From Clostridium sp. Marseille-P299 (GTDB lineage: Bacteria > Bacillota > Clostridia > Lachnospirales > Lachnospiraceae), in assembly GCF_900078195.1 (NCBI RefSeq), contig NZ_FJVE01000007.1:1054001-1118000 (forward strand): a stretch of DNA of 64,000 nt, given 5' to 3'. Positions 1 through 9,000 of the stretch are shown here, piece after piece (position 1 is the stretch's first letter; each line of letters begins with the position of its first letter). The translations under genes and the position numbers were made by a program. The notes under the pieces are model-generated. The model did no database searches. It was not told where the DNA came from and saw only the letters and a program-made list of their open reading frames with translations.

Positions 1-2
1 AT

Positions 3-2468
3 AAAGTAGTAGAAAAAGATGCACTTGGTAATACAACGAAATATGCTTACGATGCAGCAAATAACGTAACGCAGATTACAAATGCATTGAACAAAGTTAC
101 AAAATACGAATACAATGCAAAGGGTCAGTTAATTAAAGAAACCGATGCAAAGGGGAAGGTTACCTCTTATAGCTATGATAAGAATGGAAACCAAGAAAAA
201 GTTACAAATGCGCTAGGTGCAATCACAAGCTACACATACGATGCTAAGAATCAGTTACTAGAAGAAAAAGACGCAAAAGGAAACGTGATTTCATATAAGT
301 ATGATGCCCTTGGAAATCTAAACAGAAAAACCGATGCAAGAGGAAATCGAACTTACTATGAATATGACTCTAGTAATAACCTTACGAAAGTAACCGATGC
401 CCTAGGTCATGTAACAAACTATACTTATGATAAGCTTGGTAATTTAACCGAAGAAACTCGTGTGGGGCTTAGTTCTACAAACAACCAGACAACAAAATAT
501 GAGTACGATAAAAATGGTCGTTTAACAAAGCTTACGGATCCACTGGGTGAGAGCATTTCCTATGTTTACAATGGGAATGGTCAAATCACGAAGGAAACGC
601 AAAAAGATGGAACAACCACTGGATATCAATACGATAAGGTTGGTAATGTTAAGAAAATCACCTATAGTGATAATAGAAGCATTACGTATACCTATGATAG
701 TATCAATCAGCTCAAATCAATGAAAGACTGGAACGGTACTACGACTTACGAATACGATGCCAATGGTCAAACCATTAAAATAACCGATCCAAAGAATCAG
801 GTAATGGAATACACATGGACAAAACTTGGCCAGAAGAAATCCATAATCGATCCAAATGGTGAAGTCGTAAGTTATGTGTATGATAATAACGGCAATCTAA
901 GCAAGGTGACAGATACAAATAATGCGGTTACAACGTATACCTACGATGCACTAAATCAAGTAAAGACTAGAAAACTTCCAAACAGTGCAGAATCCGCATA
1001 TACCTACGATTCCATTGGACAGTTAACGGAGCGTAAAGAAAAGAATGGTGGAGTTCTTAAAGATACGTATACATACGAGTACGATAAGAATGGTAACCGT
1101 ATCAAAGAAACAAAAGTGTCTTCTGGAATGACGGAAATCACTCGTTATACGTACGATGTATTAAATCAGTTGACCGACGTGACGGATAAGAATGGCACTC
1201 GATCCTATGGATTTGATGAGTTTAATAACAGAATTTTCAAAGAGGAAAGTGGCAAGTTATCTACTCAATATATTTACAATAACTTAAATCAGTTGGTATA
1301 TGAATTTAGGGGTGGAGATCTTACTACATATAGCTATGATAAGCGAGGTAACTTATCAACGGTAGAAGAGAATGGTAATACAAAGCAAGTATATACATTT
1401 GATTCCACGAATAAGTTAACGAAAGTTGTTGGAGAAGATACGACAACAGTTTATGATTATGATGGCAATGGAAACCGTGTAAATGTTAAGGTAACCAAGT
1501 ATGGTTCTGTGATTAGTAACACGAGTTATGTCGTTGATACGATGACAACCTATCAGAATATTGTTATGGCTAAGGATACGGTGACTGGTAAAGTTTCTGC
1601 ATTTACCTTTGTTAATGAACAAGTAAGTGTTGAAACGGATGGTAAAATTAGCTATTATAGAAACGATGAGAAGAATAGTGTCACTGAGATACTGGATGGG
1701 GCAGGGAAGGTACAAGCAAGCATTCAGTATGATGAGTATGGAGTGATGCTGAATCCAGAAGCTGTTGGGACGAATGGGAATATATTCTCGGAGAATTTAT
1801 TCTCCTATACCGGACATGTATATGATGAGAGTACTGGCCTTTACTATGCGAAGGCAAGATACTATGATGCTAAGATTGGTAGATTTATTAGTGAGGATAG
1901 TTATCGTGGGGAGCAAAGTGAGTCAGTTAGATTAAATTTATATATTTATGTAATGAACAATCCTATTCGGTATATTGACCCAACAGGAGAATTAGCATTT
2001 CCGGGCCAGATACATAATTTGGTTGTAAACTATATCGCTCTCAAGCACGGTTTCTACAAAGAGCAAACAATAGATTATGACTTTGGATGGGGGAGAGCTG
2101 ATTTAATTAGTGTTTTTGGAAACGTTTGGGATGTAAAAAGAGATAAGCCTAAACAAATAGAAAAAGGTGTCGCGCAAGTATTGAAATATGTAAAAAACAA
2201 ATGGAAGCGATTTCCGGATAAAACACTTTCCGTTGGCGGATATATCGCTCCAGATTCATTAACTGTTAAATTAAACGTTGACACTTATAATATTTCTTAC
2301 TATTATGCAGGAGGCGGAGTTATAGCGTATGATTATGATAAAGTAACTGATTGCGAAGAAGTTACCGAGGTAGTTACAAGTCTTGTCATTATTGCAGGAT
2401 CAACAGTCTTGATTTACTCAACGGGAGGTATGGCAGCCCCTGCGTTAGTTCCAATATTGGTTAAGTAA
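3..2468 (+). CDS. Rhs/YD-repeat polymorphic toxin, 3' part with nuclease-like tip (5' end outside window)
   Basis: The reading frame is open from the first bases of the window, so the gene is truncated at its 5' end; a TTG at 87 is internal. About 30 YD repeats (pattern YDxxGNLxxxTDxxGxxTxY) form the Rhs shell. The conserved core end follows (GLYYAKARYYD, GRFISED, YIYVMNNPIRYIDPTGE, DPTGE at 1977-1991). The roughly 158 residues after it are the variable tip. The tip contains GRADL, then WDVK, then QVLKY, which resembles the D...(D/E)xK...QxxxY layout of PD-(D/E)xK nucleases, so a DNase or RNase toxin is inferred. It ends in a hydrophobic stretch (SLVIIAGSTVLIYSTGG). Rhs/WapA proteins deliver such tips into neighbouring cells. 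The gene 13 nt downstream is the expected immunity gene. Confidence 0.9.
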   Translation, partial: KVVEKDALGNTTKYAYDAANNVTQITNALNKVTKYEYNAKGQLIKETDAKGKVTSYSYDKNGNQEKVTNALGAITSYTYDAKNQLLEEKDAKGNVISYKYDALGNLNRKTDARGNRTYYEYDSSNNLTKVTDALGHVTNYTYDKLGNLTEETRVGLSSTNNQTTKYEYDKNGRLTKLTDPLGESISYVYNGNGQITKETQKDGTTTGYQYDKVGNVKKITYSDNRSITYTYDSINQLKSMKDWNGTTTYEYDANGQTIKITDPKNQVMEYTWTKLGQKKSIIDPNGEVVSYVYDNNGNLSKVTDTNNAVTTYTYDALNQVKTRKLPNSAESAYTYDSIGQLTERKEKNGGVLKDTYTYEYDKNGNRIKETKVSSGMTEITRYTYDVLNQLTDVTDKNGTRSYGFDEFNNRIFKEESGKLSTQYIYNNLNQLVYEFRGGDLTTYSYDKRGNLSTVEENGNTKQVYTFDSTNKLTKVVGEDTTTVYDYDGNGNRVNVKVTKYGSVISNTSYVVDTMTTYQNIVMAKDTVTGKVSAFTFVNEQVSVETDGKISYYRNDEKNSVTEILDGAGKVQASIQYDEYGVMLNPEAVGTNGNIFSENLFSYTGHVYDESTGLYYAKARYYDAKIGRFISEDSYRGEQSESVRLNLYIYVMNNPIRYIDPTGELAFPGQIHNLVVNYIALKHGFYKEQTIDYDFGWGRADLISVFGNVWDVKRDKPKQIEKGVAQVLKYVKNKWKRFPDKTLSVGGYIAPDSLTVKLNVDTYNISYYYAGGGVIAYDYDKVTDCEEVTEVVTSLVIIAGSTVLIYSTGGMAAPALVPILVK

Positions 2469-2481
2469 GAGGAGATAAAGC

Positions 2482-3246
2482 ATGAATTATTTTCTAAAGA
2501 ATTATTATGAAGCCTGTAAAGTTATGTTTTCACAATATGGTTTCAAGAAAAAAAACAAAGCTTTTGTACGCGTCATAAATGATGTAATGCAAAATTTTGC
2601 AATTGAAAAGCTTGGGTCTGGTAGGATTAGGTTGGAGTTTGCAATAATTCCTCTTAGCTTGCGCATTGAGAAAAATTATATATTAGGTGGTGTGTATTCA
2701 TATAACTTGAGAAGGTTTGAACCAGCACGTTGGACACATTGGGATGAATGGGTGTATAACTCTAAGTCAGATGAAAGTATGGAGGCTTGTATTAACGAAA
2801 TTCTACGATACCTAACAAGTTACTTAATTCCACTCTTCGAGAATGCATGCTCTTGTAAGACTGCTTTGCCAAAACTAATAAAATTAGAAAAGCATTTTAA
2901 TCAGAATCGTATCGCTGGATTAAAAGCTGATGGGATTGAAGATGGGGCTTTGGAAGGTGCAGGACTTAATCTTTTAGATAGCTCCAAGTATTTTATGGCA
3001 TTAAAAAGTGGCGATTATGAGTATGCTTTGAAAAGTCGTAAAGCTTTATTGGAACAAAACATTGAGTCATATAAATCAATGAAAGATAACAGCAATATGA
3101 CGAAAGAAATTTTGCATGAAAGATATGAAGCAATCCAAGAGCTACAGGAGGAAATAAGGCATCTTGAAGAAGATGATAGGGATTATTTCAATGCAATGAT
3201 AGTGGAGAATGAGACCTATTCAAGAGAAGTATTAAAAGGCCTGTAA
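2482..3246 (+). CDS. DUF4304-like protein, probable cognate immunity protein
   Basis: 254 residues with no signal peptide, preceded by an AGAGGAGA ribosome-binding site and only 13 nt after the Rhs toxin stop. The N-terminal half (YEACKVMFSQYGFKKKNKAFVR, then a beta-rich stretch) resembles the DUF4304 family, which is often found next to polymorphic toxins. The C-terminal half is helical and charged (EAIQELQEEIRHLEEDDRDYF, coiled-coil-like). Position directly after the variable tip is the classical place of the immunity gene, so neutralising the nuclease tip is inferred. A degraded copy of its codons around 3001-3095 recurs at 5995-6087. The family call is by eye. Confidence 0.7.
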   Translation: MNYFLKNYYEACKVMFSQYGFKKKNKAFVRVINDVMQNFAIEKLGSGRIRLEFAIIPLSLRIEKNYILGGVYSYNLRRFEPARWTHWDEWVYNSKSDESMEACINEILRYLTSYLIPLFENACSCKTALPKLIKLEKHFNQNRIAGLKADGIEDGALEGAGLNLLDSSKYFMALKSGDYEYALKSRKALLEQNIESYKSMKDNSNMTKEILHERYEAIQELQEEIRHLEEDDRDYFNAMIVENETYSREVLKGL

Positions 3247-3335
3247 TGTAATAATCTTTCAGGACTGCAAGATCAAGGAGTTCCACTACTGGAGAGTATC
3301 AATAATTTAAATAGAATCAAAATTAATAATTTTAA

Positions 3336-3368
3336 TGGTCACACAGTTTCAACTGCTGTGGCCTTTTA
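3336..3368 (+). terminator. Rho-independent terminator after toxin/immunity pair
   Basis: GGTCACA-CAG stem closing on CTG-C-TGTGGCC with one bulged base, followed by TTTT. A near-identical hairpin occurs at 6936-6968, so the terminator itself is duplicated in the array. Confidence 0.6.
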
Positions 3369-3378
3369 AAATATGATT

Positions 3379-3718
3379 AACGAAACAAAAGTTTCTTCTG
3401 GAATGACGGAAACGGGTGAGATTATACTTGTTTGTAAAAAATGTCAAGCTAAGTATTTAAGAGAAATTTTATACCAGGAACACCGTTTCAATAAGTTAAA
3501 GTGTAAAAGGAAATTTATTTTATGACCGTTATTATTACATCAAAAGATAAGTATAATATATTATGATAAGATAACGAAATTTTGAGAAATTTATATCACA
3601 AGAAGAGCTAGAATATCCTAAGTACGATTATTTTATTGAATTAATAAAGGAAAAGTCCGATATTCGAGAAATTAAACTAGAGAATATTATTTTTTTTATA
3701 AAAGATAAGTTACTCTAA
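3379..3718 (+). pseudogene. Rhs-core scrap plus degraded small ORFs
   Basis: Positions 3379-3411 match Rhs core DNA at 1105-1137 almost base for base (KETKVSSGMTE), although the toxin gene ended 900 bp earlier. The same frame runs on as a short orphan tail with a CxxC pair (LVCKKCQAKYLREILYQ) to a stop near 3524. A second open stretch (3575-3718, ISQEELEYPKYDYFIELIKE) has no start codon and looks like the C-terminal end of a lost immunity gene. The 613-bp gap to the next gene otherwise holds only the terminator at 3336-3368. Confidence 0.55.
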
Positions 3719-3859
3719 ATGTAGCGTTAAGGTGGTATAGTGTATTAAAGAGTTGGATAACCAGTAGAGGAAGTAACTCATTATATGAGGATTGTTAAAT
3801 CCTAAGTTAAATGTCAGCCCGAAGCAAAGTGAGGTATTTTATTAGAAAGCAGGCTTTAG

Positions 3860-4597
3860 ATGAAAGATTTAAAACCAATAAACACAGGTAATGCTAGAAC
3901 TATTAATGAGATTTGTTCTCCAATGTTAAAATTGAGTATGCTGAGATATGAAGCCATATTCGATTTTTACTCAGAAGAACCTTATTTGGTTAATGTGCAG
4001 TTAAATCAAGATGAAGATAGTTATAAGCTTCAACAAATATTGCGAATAAGAAAATGGGGAATGAATACAAAATCTTATTCTTGGTGTATCTATTCTCAGC
4101 GAAGAGAATGGAATGAAAATGGAAATGATGACCAAGATATTATTGATGGTTTGATTGTTCGACAAGTAATATGGGACATGAAAGCCGACATTGATAAAAT
4201 AAAAAAATGCTCACCGAATGCTAAACAGCAAATGAGTGATTCATGGCCATCCATTTACACTAAAAATATTTTTATTGATTCAAAAGAAACTACGGAATTG
4301 GTAAAACAGATATCAGAGTTTGACGAAATAATTGGAAATGGGATTTTATTGAAGTTAAATGATAATCCTACATGGAAATGGAAAGACCTAGAGGTAAAGA
4401 GGCTGTTTGATTGGGGACAAATACATACTACATGGTCACCAAGTAAAGAAAATATTGAAGTCCAAAAGAAAATTGATAAATTAAATGAATACTTTAACTT
4501 AATTATCGATAGAAGTACTCATGAAATTAACTCATTGGACTTGGATTATTCCATCATTCCAGAAATGTTTAAAAATATTATCACTGGAAAAATATAA
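3860..4597 (+). CDS. Hypothetical protein, candidate orphan immunity protein
   Basis: 245 residues, soluble, rich in Trp, Asp, Glu, Ile and Lys, with no recognisable motif. It starts at ATG after GAAAGCAGG and is followed by a clear terminator at 4634-4663. I do not recognise the family. Its place in a run of plus-strand, AT-rich, cytoplasmic orphan genes downstream of an Rhs toxin suggests an immunity protein against a tip no longer present, but nothing in the sequence proves it. Confidence 0.6.
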   Translation: MKDLKPINTGNARTINEICSPMLKLSMLRYEAIFDFYSEEPYLVNVQLNQDEDSYKLQQILRIRKWGMNTKSYSWCIYSQRREWNENGNDDQDIIDGLIVRQVIWDMKADIDKIKKCSPNAKQQMSDSWPSIYTKNIFIDSKETTELVKQISEFDEIIGNGILLKLNDNPTWKWKDLEVKRLFDWGQIHTTWSPSKENIEVQKKIDKLNEYFNLIIDRSTHEINSLDLDYSIIPEMFKNIITGKI

Positions 4598-4633
4598 TTG
4601 ATTTGTATTTTATTCCAATGCAAGATTAATTAT

Positions 4634-4663
4634 CCGACTGGCTTATGTCAGTTGGGATTTTTT
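4634..4663 (+). terminator. Rho-independent terminator
   Basis: CCGACTG, 8-nt loop, CAGTTGG (one G-T pair), then a run of T. It closes the single-gene unit 3860-4597. Confidence 0.7.
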
Positions 4664-4708
4664 ATGATTAATCCAACCTTTGATATTAGCCTTTAATCAG
4701 CAGAGTTT

Positions 4709-4731
4709 GATGCTAAGATTGGTAGATTTAT
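4709..4731 (+). pseudogene. 23-bp Rhs-core scrap
   Basis: An exact 23-bp copy of Rhs-core DNA at 1866-1888 (codons for DAKIGRF, just before the DPTGE end). It shows that this gap once held, or recombined with, an Rhs tail. The neighbouring bases are unrelated to the core. Confidence 0.6.
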
Positions 4732-4776
4732 AAGGTTTAGATATATATCCGCAATAGGAGTGGAGGAAAAAAATCT

Positions 4777-5172
4777 ATGACAGTAAAAGAGTATTTTGAA
4801 AAAAATTCATTTCATGACAGCTATATTTCAAATATTTGTTATGATGCAAAAGGAATTCTAAAGATAGTTATTGTACAATTGTTAAGTGAACTGAATGTTG
4901 ATAATTACAATATCAAAGATCTTAGTATCGATGATCAAGTTGAGATTGAAGTAAGAGTGACAGGAATTGATTATATATGTCATGAAGATAGTGATTACTT
5001 AGAATCAGAAATAACTTCTATCGAAGTGGGAAGTATTAATAGTTATGATATTATTCTTGTAAAACTCTATAATTATACTTGTGGTATGTTGTATAGAGAA
5101 ATATATATTAGAGGACAAAATTTACAAGTAACAAGCGAAATTTTACGGAAAATGAATGATACAGACAAGTGA
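4777..5172 (+). CDS. Hypothetical protein with N-terminal FHDSYI motif, candidate immunity protein
   Basis: 131 residues with a good GGAGTGGAGG site upstream of ATG. It opens with SFHDSYISNI, a 'fHDs' start seen in several small uncharacterised immunity-like families, and then alternates beta-rich segments with acidic patches. No signal peptide or membrane segment. Family not identified. Immunity role inferred only from the neighbourhood. Confidence 0.6.
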   Translation: MTVKEYFEKNSFHDSYISNICYDAKGILKIVIVQLLSELNVDNYNIKDLSIDDQVEIEVRVTGIDYICHEDSDYLESEITSIEVGSINSYDIILVKLYNYTCGMLYREIYIRGQNLQVTSEILRKMNDTDK

Positions 5173-5401
5173 TTTAATTATTTTTTTAATACATATAAAG
5201 AAAGAGACAGAAAAGAATGAGTTATTAGGTATAAGCCTTTGAGCTCTTTCTTTTTAGAATATGTAAGTTCCAGACAAGTTGATTTGGTAAAGCAGATGAT
5301 TAAATAACTAATAGTAATAAACTCAAGAACAAAGTATCTGAGATAATAGATTGGGTAGGAAAAATGTAAAAATTGATTTGGCATAATGAATATATTGTAA
5401 C

Positions 5402-5599
5402 TCGGAATTTATCTTTGGTAACGAACAAGTAAGTGTTGAAATGGATGGTAAAATTAGGTATTATAGAAATAATGAGAAGAATAGTGTAACAGCCAATGAA
5501 ACAGAAATCCGTTTCCATTGTTTGCGTCATAATGAAAAGAGATGGTTAAGTGAAGATATTGACGAATATAAAGAAGCAATAGTGATAGCTTCAGTTTGA
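5402..5599 (+). pseudogene. Rhs-core fragment fused in frame to an orphan tail
   Basis: Positions 5402-5501 match Rhs-core DNA at 1598-1681; the peptide FGNEQVSVEMDGKIRYYRNN corresponds to FVNEQVSVETDGKISYYRND in the intact gene. The frame then continues without a stop into an unrelated tail (NETEIRFHCLRHNEKRWLSE...IASV) ending at 5599. There is no start codon or usable upstream frame, so it is not a working gene. The join looks like the scar of a toxin-tip exchange. Confidence 0.65.
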
Positions 5600-5676
5600 C
5601 TAAAAAGGTGGAGAACCAGATCCATCCAAAATACTAAAAAGTGTCCTAAAGAACATGGATGTAAGGTGGATTAGAA

Positions 5677-5916
5677 ATGAGAGTATATGGTAGTAGAGAA
5701 GATGATGGGGAAACGATACAATTAAAGGAAGTCATATTTAATTGTAATTTGGAAGAGATACAAGAATTGATAACTTTTTTAGAAATAGTTAAAGAACGGC
5801 ATGAGTCCTATTTAAAAACTGATAGTGAATGTCATACACACTATAGAGACTGGAATAAGGAGTGGGAGATTGATTTACCCGATATAGTAGTTACGACTAT
5901 TTCTGATAATAATTAA
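5677..5916 (+). CDS. Small hypothetical protein, candidate immunity protein
   Basis: 79 residues, acidic, starting at ATG after AGGTGG. A central helix (LEEIQELITFLEIVKERHE) is followed by HYRDWNKEW and a beta-like end (PDIVVTTIS). I recognise no named family. Its size, cytoplasmic nature and position among immunity-like genes fit a small immunity protein (inference). The 77 bp upstream still read as the broken coding remnant GGEPDPSKILKSVLKN. Confidence 0.55.
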   Translation: MRVYGSREDDGETIQLKEVIFNCNLEEIQELITFLEIVKERHESYLKTDSECHTHYRDWNKEWEIDLPDIVVTTISDNN

Positions 5917-5970
5917 TGAGTGTAAGATAATATTACACAAAATATTTAATAAAAAACGGAGTAACTAATA

Positions 5971-6087
5971 TGCCTTATAGTTTAGAAGTGCTAGTTAAAA
6001 AGTGACGATTACGAGTTTGCGTTGAGAAGCCGTAAAGCTTTATTGTAACAAAATATAGCGTCATATAAATAAATGAAAGATAACAGC
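5971..6087 (+). pseudogene. Chimeric immunity-gene fragment (start of one gene, tail of the DUF4304-like gene)
   Basis: A ribosome-binding site (CGGAGTAACTAAT) and ATG begin a peptide MPYSLEVLVKK that stops after 11 codons. From 5995 the DNA is a degraded copy of 3001-3095 in the first immunity gene, with in-frame stops (TAA replacing GAA twice). It shows homologous or illegitimate recombination between immunity genes within the array. Confidence 0.6.
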
Positions 6088-6101
6088 TAGTGGGGAGTAA
6101 A

Positions 6102-6872
6102 GTGAAAAAAATAGCTTTAATAAAAAGAACAATTGGTAATAGATTAAAGAAGTATGGATTTAAATACTATAGATCAGAGCCTAATACATGGATTTTTAGT
6201 CGTAAATGCCATGATGTAGAGCAGTTCGTTAGTGTTTTTGAAAGCAATTTTTCAAAGTCAATACGATTAGAAATCTTTACGTCAGTAGACGTTTTTAGAA
6301 TTATGGAAATAAGAGATTTTTATCCTAAATGGGAGAAGAAATATGGAACTATATATTTTTGGGACTATGCAGATGAAGACTCATTTATTCATATTTTAAA
6401 TGATTTTGCACAAATAATCATTGATTATGGACTAGATGCATTAGATGAACTTAGCATACCAACAAGGGAGTCAAGAATTGATTTGACCTTGGAAATGCAA
6501 ACTAAGCTTTTTGTAAATCATGATAGTTTATGTAATCGTTTTATTGAAAAGTATAAAGTTTCAATTGATAATACAAAGGATGGTATACATCAAATACTAC
6601 AACTAATGAAAGAAAAGCAAGATGAAGAATATGAAGAAATGCAAGGATTACTTTTAGAGATGGCTGCATACTATGGCAATTCCCTTATTAACGAGTTTAA
6701 CGGTGAGTGGAAGTGGGATGAAAAATTAAACATTTGCATTATTATACTTAATAGTAATAATAGAACTAATACGTGCTTACCATTGCACGATATTGTATAT
6801 AGTTGGAGAGATATTGAAGCGACTGATGATTATCTTTTGGACTGTTATGATGAATTGTCTGTTGAGCGATAA
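6102..6872 (+). CDS. DUF4304-like hypothetical protein, candidate immunity protein
   Basis: 256 residues. GTG at 6102 is preferred over the in-frame GTG at 6090 because GGGGAG at 6092-6097 then serves as its ribosome-binding site. The N-terminus (IKRTIGNRLKKYGFKYYRSEPNTWIFSRK) has the 'long helix, kGFk, then strand' pattern of DUF4304 proteins and is similar in layout to the product of 2482-3246. A second, separate C-terminal part (LLLEMAAYYGNSLINEFNGEWKWDE) could be a fused second domain. No membrane segments. Terminator at 6936. Function as immunity protein is inferred. Confidence 0.6.
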   Translation: MKKIALIKRTIGNRLKKYGFKYYRSEPNTWIFSRKCHDVEQFVSVFESNFSKSIRLEIFTSVDVFRIMEIRDFYPKWEKKYGTIYFWDYADEDSFIHILNDFAQIIIDYGLDALDELSIPTRESRIDLTLEMQTKLFVNHDSLCNRFIEKYKVSIDNTKDGIHQILQLMKEKQDEEYEEMQGLLLEMAAYYGNSLINEFNGEWKWDEKLNICIIILNSNNRTNTCLPLHDIVYSWRDIEATDDYLLDCYDELSVER

Positions 6873-6935
6873 CTTTGTGGAAATTAAAGCGAGCATTTTG
6901 TTTTTGTTGAAAAAGAAGAATAGTGTTTAATTATT

Positions 6936-6968
6936 AGGCTACGCAGTTTCAGCTGTTGTGGCCTTTTT
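6936..6968 (+). terminator. Rho-independent terminator, second copy
   Basis: AGGCTACG-CAG stem with CTG-T-TGTGGCCT and a run of six T. It shares the core CAGTTTCARCTGYTGTGGCC with the terminator at 3336-3368. Confidence 0.65.
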
Positions 6969-7142
6969 TAATGTAGCAAAATATGGTTATGAAAACGGAG
7001 TTTTACTCCGATAAATTCTGAAGAGCCCTTTTTTACTGCATATAGCCCGCAATCAAAGTGGAACAATTTTAATTATATGAGTTTAAACGAGCGGAAAGCC
7101 TGATAGGCAGTTTCAGAGATAATTAAAAAGTGGAGGGCTATT

Positions 7143-7637
7143 ATGATAAACACTATATTTGGGCAAGTTAAGATAATGATCAATGGACAAAGTATTGATT
7201 ATCAATCAATAGAACTGTCTAATGAAGAAGTAAATTTTAAGGTTGATAAGCGTTATAAAATAATTGTTAACACTAGTGAATATTGTAAAGAAAAATATAA
7301 AAAGATTATTGTTGAGTGTGTATTAATACAAAATGGAAAAAATATGCTTGAAAAATGTGTAGAGTCTGGAGAGAGAGTGGCGATGCTTAGTTTTTATTCT
7401 GATGATAGAAAAGTAAGCATTGGGGTTGAAGATGAGTTGCCGGGTATTGTTTGTGGTTATCAAGAGGAAGGGCTAAGGATTTCTATTTTGTCAAAAACAC
7501 AAATTAAAGAAATAATATTTGGTATTGCATGGATGACAATGAGTGATATTGAAGAACAAGATTTATATACTTGGTTTGCGGCAGATCCAAGCCTATATAA
7601 GGCATATAATAATATTAGAGAACAAGATAGAATGTAA
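7143..7637 (+). CDS. Hypothetical protein, candidate immunity protein
   Basis: 164 residues beginning at ATG after GTGGAGGG. Mainly beta-rich in the first 110 residues, then a helical end with ITxxQIKEIIFGIAWMTM and a Trp/Phe patch (YTWFAADPSLYKAY). The 'FGIAWM' style end is common in small immunity-like proteins, but I cannot name the family. It is followed 63 nt later by the propeller gene, without a visible terminator, so the two may be co-transcribed. Confidence 0.6.
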   Translation: MINTIFGQVKIMINGQSIDYQSIELSNEEVNFKVDKRYKIIVNTSEYCKEKYKKIIVECVLIQNGKNMLEKCVESGERVAMLSFYSDDRKVSIGVEDELPGIVCGYQEEGLRISILSKTQIKEIIFGIAWMTMSDIEEQDLYTWFAADPSLYKAYNNIREQDRM

Positions 7638-7700
7638 GCATAGTATTTTAAAACGAATTGTTTATTTCATAACTCGGTATTATTTAGTTGGAGGTACAAT

Positions 7701-8939
7701 ATGAAAAAAGAAGTCACTCTGTTTAGTGCAAACGAGGGTCTGGGTGGTTTTGAACAAGGAAACTATGATTTGGAGGCAAAATATCCAATTAACACATGCT
7801 GGACTAGAAATTCACGATTTTGTATACCTGATACACCGTCTTTATTATGGAAGACTGGCTTGAACAATGGGTATTTGGGTGAAATGTGTGAGGGAGCATC
7901 ATTTGTAATTAATAAAAACAATGAAGTTCTAGTTGTTGAAAATGATAATAATTTGGATGGTGATATTAGAACAGGAAGATTACTAAAGATAAGTTATAAA
8001 GGTGAAATAAAGGAAATATTTCATTATAAAAGAACTCTAAAATCACCCATTATTGGTAAGAATGGACTGATATACCTTTCCACAGATGGACATTCTGATT
8101 CTATAGGACATAAATTGTTCTGTTTAAATTCAGATGGTAATCTAATGTGGGAATATGATATTAACCATATGGCAAATTCAAATCCTGTTTTGGACGCTGA
8201 AGGAAATATATATTTATTCACTTTTTTGGCTGGTAATGGCACTATATTTAGTATTTCAAACAAAGGAACTTTAAATTGGAAATATGAGCTTACAGACGTT
8301 AATTGGAGTGATCCTATTATTTCACAAGAAGGGATTATTTATATAGGATTAAATATTAGTAAAACATTAACTGCTTTTAATAAAGAGGGCAATAAATTAT
8401 GGCAATTACCAATGACACATGAACCATCATCTGAGACACTAAATTTAAGAAATGATGGGACAATCTATTTATGCCAAGGAGGTATTTTATATTCAATTAA
8501 TTCTGACGGAAGCATTAACTGGAAATATAAACCTAGTGAAGGGAGCGTAATAAATACACCTGCAATAGATAATGAAGGAAATCTTTATCTTAATACGACA
8601 CCTTATTGGCTAGTGGCATTAGATAGTAATGGAAAGGAATTATGGAAGAATGAGATAGCAGGTGCTACTCTAAAGGCGCCAATTGTAGGAAGCAATGGGA
8701 GACTTTTTCAGCAAAGCTTTATGCAAGAATATCCTCAATATGATTCATGGATTGAAGCATTTTCTGTGAAAGGTGAAAAGCTATGGACTTATGAAATGAA
8801 AGGATTTATTATATCAGCCGCTTTAGCAGACGATAATTTATTATATGTCCTTACAAACATATATACTTATAAAAGAAAAGGGTGGAAGGATAAAATGGAT
8901 GTTAAGTGGGAGATGCATGCTATTGGTAGGGAAGGCTAG
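7701..8939 (+). CDS. Cytoplasmic PQQ-like beta-propeller repeat protein
   Basis: 412 residues made of repeated blades with the pattern 'G(x)IY(L/I)...L(F/Y)xxxxxGxLxWxYxL', typical of PQQ-like/BamB-type propellers: ISYKGEIKEIFHYK, LNSDGNLMWEYDI, ISNKGTLNWKYEL, FNKEGNKLWQLPM, INSDGSINWKYKP, LDSNGKELWKNEI, FSVKGEKLWTYEM. That is about seven blades. Unlike BamB or secreted quinoproteins it has no signal peptide and no lipobox. Strong GGAGG ribosome-binding site. It lies inside the immunity array, where a large propeller is unexpected; it may be a binding-type immunity protein or a passenger gene. Confidence 0.75.
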   Translation: MKKEVTLFSANEGLGGFEQGNYDLEAKYPINTCWTRNSRFCIPDTPSLLWKTGLNNGYLGEMCEGASFVINKNNEVLVVENDNNLDGDIRTGRLLKISYKGEIKEIFHYKRTLKSPIIGKNGLIYLSTDGHSDSIGHKLFCLNSDGNLMWEYDINHMANSNPVLDAEGNIYLFTFLAGNGTIFSISNKGTLNWKYELTDVNWSDPIISQEGIIYIGLNISKTLTAFNKEGNKLWQLPMTHEPSSETLNLRNDGTIYLCQGGILYSINSDGSINWKYKPSEGSVINTPAIDNEGNLYLNTTPYWLVALDSNGKELWKNEIAGATLKAPIVGSNGRLFQQSFMQEYPQYDSWIEAFSVKGEKLWTYEMKGFIISAALADDNLLYVLTNIYTYKRKGWKDKMDVKWEMHAIGREG

Positions 8940-9000
8940 TCTCTAGCACGTCTTAGTAGTGGAACCTTTGATAATATATTAAAAAGAATAGGAGATTATA

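Noticed and set aside
5198..5251. Terminator-like AAAGAAAGAG/CTCTTTCTTT pair
   Set aside because: The loop would be over 30 nt and the stem is a purine run; possible, but too weak to list.
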